In this document: in pieces, positions 34,569 through 37,994 of the stretch
Layout of the letters: each line of letters starts with the position of its first letter
Position numbering within the stretch: position 1 is the stretch's first letter
Assembly (NCBI GenBank): GCA_005883765.1
Contig: VBAQ01000149.1
Span: 1 to 37,994 of the forward strand
DNA: 37,994 nt
Direction of reading: 5' to 3'
Source: Bacteroidota bacterium
GTDB lineage: Bacteria > Bacteroidota > Bacteroidia > Chitinophagales > Chitinophagaceae
The notes under the pieces: generated by a model
Told to the model about the DNA's origin: nothing
Database searches by the model: none
The model's input: only the letters and a program-made list of their open reading frames with translations
Program-made: the position numbers and the translations under genes

Positions 34569-35579
34569 ATGAATATTGTCAATAGACAAGTACTGACCCT
34601 CGATGAATTTACCATCCAGCAACTCAGGCAATTTCCGCAGGCAACGGGTGAACTCAGCGGCCTGCTGCGTGACATCGGCCTTGCCGCCAAACGGATAAAC
34701 GTCGAAGTTAATAAGGCAGGGCTTGTAGATATTCTTGGTGATGCCGGCGAGATAAACGTACAAGGTGAGGATGTAAAGAAACTAGACGTGTTTGCCAACA
34801 ACCAGTTGACGGCTGTGCTGCATCATGGCATCAGTTGCGCAGGCATCGCCAGTGAAGAGATCCAAGACTATGTTGCTTTTGACGATGAAGTAAGCAAGAA
34901 CTCAAAATATGTTTGTTTGTTTGATCCGCTTGATGGAAGCGGCAATATTGACGTGAACGTTTCGATCGGAACTATTTTCAGCGTATACAGGCGCGTAACA
35001 TCAAAAGGAAGCATAGCAACAAGGGAAGATTTTTTACAACCTGGCCGAAGCCAGGTGGCTGCAGGTTATGTTGTTTACGGCTCATCCACGATGCTGGTAT
35101 ATGCAACCAGAAGGGGTGTGAATGGTTTTACACTTGATCCATCGATTGGTGAATTTTGTCTAAGCCATCCCGGTATCAAGTGTCCTGAAAATGGAAAGAT
35201 ATACTCTGTTAATCACGGAAATTTTTTTCAGTATGACGCCAGGGTGAAACAATATATTGACGTTTGCCAGAAAAAAGCAAAAGCAGATGGAGGCCCATAC
35301 ACGCAGAGATATATTGGCAGCATGGTTGCTGATGTTCATCGTAATCTCATCAAAGGCGGAATTTTTATGTACCCCGGTACCATGGATAAACCAAAAGGCA
35401 AACTTCGCTTATTATATGAGTGCAATCCTTTTGCTTTTATTACTGAAGTTGCAGGAGGTAAAGCAACTGACGGCAAACAACCGATTCTGGACATTAAGCC
35501 AATGGAGCTTCATCAGCGAACACCTTTTTTTATCGGGAGCAAGAATATGATGGAAGAGCTGGAAAGTTATTTAAGCTGA
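34569..35579 (+). CDS. fbp: Class I fructose-1,6-bisphosphatase
   Basis: The 336-residue enzyme has the class I FBPase metal loop [21 protein letters not shown] (about residues 115-135) and the active-site block [21 protein letters not shown] near residue 270. It hydrolyses fructose-1,6-bisphosphate to fructose-6-phosphate in gluconeogenesis. It is cytoplasmic and normally needs Mg2+ and is inhibited by AMP in this class. The start is ATG 34569 ([14 protein letters not shown]); the nine codons before it overlap a promoter element. Confidence 0.95.
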   Translation: MNIVNRQVLTLDEFTIQQLRQFPQATGELSGLLRDIGLAAKRINVEVNKAGLVDILGDAGEINVQGEDVKKLDVFANNQLTAVLHHGISCAGIASEEIQDYVAFDDEVSKNSKYVCLFDPLDGSGNIDVNVSIGTIFSVYRRVTSKGSIATREDFLQPGRSQVAAGYVVYGSSTMLVYATRRGVNGFTLDPSIGEFCLSHPGIKCPENGKIYSVNHGNFFQYDARVKQYIDVCQKKAKADGGPYTQRYIGSMVADVHRNLIKGGIFMYPGTMDKPKGKLRLLYECNPFAFITEVAGGKATDGKQPILDIKPMELHQRTPFFIGSKNMMEELESYLS

Positions 35580-35623
35580 AGGTAATTTTTTCGCCAGCTA
35601 CCATATAAAAATTTATTGATTGA

Positions 35624-35645
35624 TTGCAAGGTTGTACACTTGCAA
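35624..35645. promoter_or_regulatory. Dyad operator overlapping the kduD promoter
   Basis: TTGCAAG (35624-35630) and CTTGCAA (35639-35645) are perfect inverted 7-mers around an 8-nt centre. The right arm overlaps TACACTTG (35635-35642), a near match to the -7 element, 14 nt before the kduD ATG. A dimeric repressor bound here would block transcription. The regulator is not in the window. Confidence 0.55.
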
Positions 35646-35658
35646 CAAGTTTTTTGTA

Positions 35659-36426
35659 ATGAATAATTCCCTCTTTGATCTATCGCGCAAAACTGCACTC
35701 GTCACCGGTTGTAACAAAGGTATTGGCAAAGGAATGGCGGTAGGGCTGGCTGAAGCCGGGGCAGACATTATTGGTGTGTCGGCAACGATGCCATTGCAGG
35801 GAAGTGAGATTGCAAAGGCGGTAATCGGCCTCGGGAGAAAATTCACAGCATATCAATCTGATTTTTCGGACAGAAAAAATTTGTACGCCTTCATTGCAAA
35901 GGTTCACCAGGAGAACTCCACCATAGATATTTTAGTGAATAACGCAGGAATGATCTTACGCAAACCCGCTGCCGAACATCCTGATGAATACTGGGATAAA
36001 GTGATGGCGGTTAATTTAGATGCGCAGTTTATTTTAGCAAGAGAAATTGGCAAACACATGCTGCAGCGAGGCAAGGGAAAAATTATTTTTACAGCTTCCC
36101 TGTTAAGTTTTCAGGGCGGAATTACCGTCCCGGGCTACGCGGCAAGCAAGGGTGCTGTTGCAAGTCTGGTTAAAGGGTTGGCAAATGAATGGGCAGTCAG
36201 GGGAGTCAATGTAAATGCGATAGCGCCCGGTTACATTGCAACAGATAATACAGAACCATTGCGTAACGATGTTGAAAGAAATGCGTCCATATTGTCCAGG
36301 ATCCCCGCCGGACGTTGGGGACAGCCTGATGATTTTAAAGGAGCCGTTGTTTTTTTGGCATCCGCCGCTTCTGATTATGTGCACGGGACTATTTTAACTG
36401 TCGATGGTGGGTGGATGGGAAGGTGA
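35659..36426 (+). CDS. kduD: 2-deoxy-D-gluconate 3-dehydrogenase / DKII reductase
   Basis: This 255-residue short-chain dehydrogenase has TGCNKGIGKGMA (NAD-binding), NNAG, the catalytic Ser in FTASLLSFQGG, and YAASKGAV with Tyr and Lys. The whole sequence and the neighbouring kduI point to KduD, which reduces 2,5-diketo-3-deoxygluconate to 2-keto-3-deoxygluconate in uronate and pectin breakdown. The start ATG 35659 gives MNNSLFDLSRKTALVTG; the 13 codons before it cover the operator. Confidence 0.9.
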   Translation: MNNSLFDLSRKTALVTGCNKGIGKGMAVGLAEAGADIIGVSATMPLQGSEIAKAVIGLGRKFTAYQSDFSDRKNLYAFIAKVHQENSTIDILVNNAGMILRKPAAEHPDEYWDKVMAVNLDAQFILAREIGKHMLQRGKGKIIFTASLLSFQGGITVPGYAASKGAVASLVKGLANEWAVRGVNVNAIAPGYIATDNTEPLRNDVERNASILSRIPAGRWGQPDDFKGAVVFLASAASDYVHGTILTVDGGWMGR

Positions 36427-36441
36427 AAACAAAACCCCTGT

Positions 36442-36484
36442 CCCCTAACGCTTGCGCCAAAGCTTCAGCGTCGGCGCAAAGGGG
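36442..36484. repeat. Extragenic palindrome after kduD
   Basis: CCCC (36442-36445) and GGGG (36481-36484) enclose TTGCGCC (36452-36458) and GGCGCAA (36473-36479), a perfect 7-bp inner stem. It begins 15 nt after the kduD stop. Confidence 0.6.
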
Positions 36485-36568
36485 AACTTCGTTCGGGCAG
36501 TTTTTGTTGAATGAAAAAACATAAAGTTGAAATGATTAATTAATGAGGTTGATGCAAATCTGAAGTTT

Positions 36569-36610
36569 GGCCTGTCTCTTCTGAGGGAGAGGGATAAGAG
36601 AGTGAGGTTA
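36569..36610 (+). repeat. Palindromic element, copy 1
   Basis: A diverged copy of the element at 36752-36792. Both share GGCCT at the left, GGGAGAGGGATAA or GGAGAGGGATAA in the middle, and GTGAGGT at the right. The palindrome is imperfect here. Confidence 0.65.
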
Positions 36611-36616
36611 ATTTAT

Positions 36617-36667
36617 GTAGCCAGCCATAGAATTACTATTAAACTTCTGTTGCGTCGCACACTTCAG
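36617..36667 (-). repeat. Dispersed 50-nt repeat, copy 2 (inverted)
   Basis: On the minus strand this begins CTGAAGTGTGCGACGCAACA and matches 29624-29673 at 22 of the first 24 positions. Further in it has ATAG-TAATT-CTAT where copy 1 has AAGACGTCTT, and it ends GCTGGCTAC against GCTGGTAAC. Confidence 0.75.
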
Positions 36668-36751
36668 GGTTCAGTTCTTTGTTCAGCAGTGCTGAAAAAA
36701 ATAATGAGAGTTGATGAGTTCATTAAATTGCTAAATTAAAAACAAAAGCCT

Positions 36752-36792
36752 GGCCTCCCTCTCCTTTTGGAGAGGGATAAAAGGGTGAGGTA
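36752..36792 (+). repeat. Palindromic element, copy 2, abutting kduI
   Basis: TCCCTCTCC (36756-36764) and GGAGAGGGA (36769-36777) form a perfect 9-bp stem with a TTTT loop, followed by TAAAAGGGTGAGG. The final GGTGAGG (36784-36790) is 6 nt before the kduI ATG and is the best ribosome-binding site available. Confidence 0.7.
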
Positions 36793-36796
36793 CGTC

Positions 36797-37627
36797 ATGC
36801 AAATACGATTTACAACGAGTCCCAAAGAAACTGCAGCAATGAACACACAAGAATTGCGGAGCAATTTTCTTGTTGAAAATTTAATGGTGGATGATGAGGT
36901 GAAACTCGTGTATTCACACTATGACCGTGTAATTATTGGTGGCGCCAAACCAGTCAATAAAGTATTAGAATTATCAGCCCATTCTGAATTAAAAGCAGAT
37001 TATTTTTTGGAAAGAAGAGAAATTGGGATCATCAATATTGGTGGAGCAGGCATAGTGGGAGCCGACGATGAAAGTTTTTCTTTAAATAAATTAGATTGTG
37101 TTTACCTCGGTAAGGGGATTCGAAAGGTTTCATTTAAGGCCGATGATCCTTCGGTTCCCGCGGTGTTTTATTTTCTGTCAGTCCCCGCACATGCCACGCA
37201 TTCAAATCATCTAATGAAAAAAGAAGAAGCTTCGCCGGTGACCATTGGTGACACAAAAACAGCCAATCATCGCACTATTTACAAATACATTCATGCGGAC
37301 GGAATAAAAAGCTGCCAGTTAGTAATGGGTCTCACCGTTCTGGGAGTAGGAAGTGTCTGGAATACCATGCCCGCGCACACTCATACGCGCAGGACCGAAA
37401 TGTATTTTTATTTCGAAGTTGCTGCCGAGCATCGCGTTATTCATTTAATGGGTCAGCCGCAGGAGACAAGACATTTGATTGTCGCCAATCATGAAGCCGT
37501 TATTTCACCACCGTGGTCGATACATGCAGGTTGTGGGACCTCCAACTATTCATTTATCTGGGCAATGGCTGGGGAAAATTATAATTACACCGACATGGAT
37601 GCTGTGACAATACGTGAGTTAAAATGA
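36797..37627 (+). CDS. kduI: 5-dehydro-4-deoxy-D-glucuronate isomerase
   Basis: The 276-residue protein aligns with E. coli KduI (278 residues) over its length. It shares ELRSNFLVENL, YSHYDRVIIGG, YFLERREIGIINIGGAG, MGLTVLG...WNTMPAHTH.RR.EMYFYF, MGQPQETRH and SPPWSIHAG. The metal ligands are in PAHTHTRRTE and WSIH. It isomerises 4-deoxy-5-ketouronate to 2,5-diketo-3-deoxygluconate, the step before KduD. I start at ATG 36797 to match the E. coli length; the open frame begins 10 codons earlier inside the repeat. A heptamer array follows the stop directly. Confidence 0.94.
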   Translation: MQIRFTTSPKETAAMNTQELRSNFLVENLMVDDEVKLVYSHYDRVIIGGAKPVNKVLELSAHSELKADYFLERREIGIINIGGAGIVGADDESFSLNKLDCVYLGKGIRKVSFKADDPSVPAVFYFLSVPAHATHSNHLMKKEEASPVTIGDTKTANHRTIYKYIHADGIKSCQLVMGLTVLGVGSVWNTMPAHTHTRRTEMYFYFEVAAEHRVIHLMGQPQETRHLIVANHEAVISPPWSIHAGCGTSNYSFIWAMAGENYNYTDMDAVTIRELK

Positions 37628-37669
37628 GCAATGGGCAATGGGCTGTAGGCAGTAGGCAATGGGCAATTC
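37628..37669 (+). repeat. Heptamer array directly after kduI
   Basis: Six 7-nt units in perfect register: GCAATGG, GCAATGG, GCTGTAG, GCAGTAG, GCAATGG, GCAATTC. The first base follows the kduI stop codon (37625-37627). Confidence 0.85.
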
Positions 37670-37796
37670 AGAGGTCGTCATACTTGTGTGTGAGAGGTCT
37701 TTCGCTGATTATAATAAATTTTCGAAAATAGCGTGAGGCAAAAAAACCCCGCTCAAGTGAACACTCAAAACACTATTCATTTTTAATTATTTCTAT

Positions 37797-37994
37797 TCAC
37801 TTCAGTGGTTGTTTTAAAAGTATCACTGAAAATCCTTCAACCTTGATCTTGGTATTCGCTCTATATTTTTCCCCTCCATGCTCCGACACAAAGTTTAGGT
37901 TTGTGTCAAGTATTTTCATCCAGTTATCTCCATATCTCTTCGTCGGCAGCTTATAATCCACCGGCTCACTATGCGCATTAAAGATGACATAAAA
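37797..37994 (-). CDS. glgX: Glycogen debranching enzyme GlgX, 3' end only
   Basis: The minus strand encodes the last 65 residues of a protein that runs out of the window. They begin FYVIFNAHSEPVDYKLP and continue KRYGDNWMKILDT and GFSVILLK before TGA. The pattern NAH.E...LP...W...DT and a closing F-S-V-I-L is that of the C-terminal beta domain of isoamylase-type GlgX/TreX enzymes, which remove alpha-1,6 branches from limit dextrin. It converges with kduI; 169 nt separate the stops. Confidence 0.8.
   Translation of the reverse strand, partial: FYVIFNAHSEPVDYKLPTKRYGDNWMKILDTNLNFVSEHGGEKYRANTKIKVEGFSVILLKQPLK

Larger units (their letters stand above)
36427..36796. other. Repeat-rich spacer between kduD and kduI
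   Basis: The 370 nt between the two uronate genes hold no gene. They contain an extragenic palindrome (36442-36484), two direct copies of a 41-nt palindromic element (36569-36610 and 36752-36792), and an inverted copy of the dispersed 50-nt repeat (36617-36667). No terminator with a T-run is seen, so read-through from kduD is possible. Confidence 0.7.

Noticed and set aside
36427-36796. Missing gene between kduD and kduI
   Set aside because: Only short frames broken by stops are present, and the spacer is accounted for by repeat elements.

Overview
The window looks like chromosomal DNA of a Bacteroidota member, most likely close to Chitinophagaceae. Three things point there: a secreted protein with a gliding-motility/T9SS type-B C-terminal domain (6165-8603), several promoters of the Bacteroidota type (-7 TAnnTTTG, two of them with TTTG 21 nt upstream), and gene families typical of the phylum (DUF2279, four-helix-bundle S23-like protein, ATP-grasp of the D-Ala-D-Ala ligase kind). 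I see no IS element, prophage, CRISPR array or rRNA. Most of it is ordinary core and accessory metabolism. The unusual content lies mainly between genes.

Layout. 1-2.6 kb: secreted zinc protease, tRNA-Gly(CCC), a conserved hypothetical, and a CCG-domain Fe-S protein. 2.7-10.1 kb, plus strand: ATP-grasp enzyme, YceI, LysE-type exporter with DinB, a decayed 5' copy followed by the intact T9SS adhesin-like protein, and an amino-acid permease. 10.2-12.9 kb, minus strand and AT-rich: a gene remnant, then a block running from a Crp/Fnr regulator through an NTF2-like protein and DoxX to an F420-type NADP oxidoreductase. 13.1-15.3 kb: an ANT(6)-like aminoglycoside adenylyltransferase and a membrane Fe-S oxidoreductase, the usual partner of the CCG protein 11 kb away. 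15.5-21.7 kb: PyrR-like phosphoribosyltransferase, a frameshifted trypsin-like lipoprotein, DUF2279, phosphohexomutase, an isoprenylcysteine-methyltransferase-like membrane protein, a candidate small RNA, and pcm. 21.9-28.1 kb, minus strand: a tripartite efflux operon (adaptor, RND pump, TolC) with an S23-like gene between adaptor and pump. 28.2-38 kb: purK, hppD, an L,D-transpeptidase/TonB_C fusion, an alpha/beta hydrolase, a small basic protein and aspartate kinase, class I fructose-bisphosphatase, the uronate genes kduD and kduI, and the 3' end of glgX.

How the genes work together. The adaptor, pump and TolC form one export machine driven from one promoter (28137-28169). kduD and kduI are neighbouring steps of unsaturated-uronate catabolism, and the kduD promoter carries a perfect dyad that could be the operator. 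fbp, glgX and the phosphohexomutase all feed hexose-phosphate and glycogen metabolism. The Crp/Fnr gene probably controls the small redox block downstream of it.

Most interesting structure. Many gene borders carry short tandem arrays whose unit length is fixed (7 or 9 nt) while the unit sequence differs from site to site. Two such arrays, inverted relative to each other, bracket the S23-like gene exactly between the adaptor stop codon and the pump start codon, as if a cassette had been inserted. Other points for follow-up are a U-UUU-UUA slippery heptamer in correct phase at the protease frameshift, a free-standing small-RNA-like unit with promoter and terminator, and a dispersed 50-nt repeat present twice.
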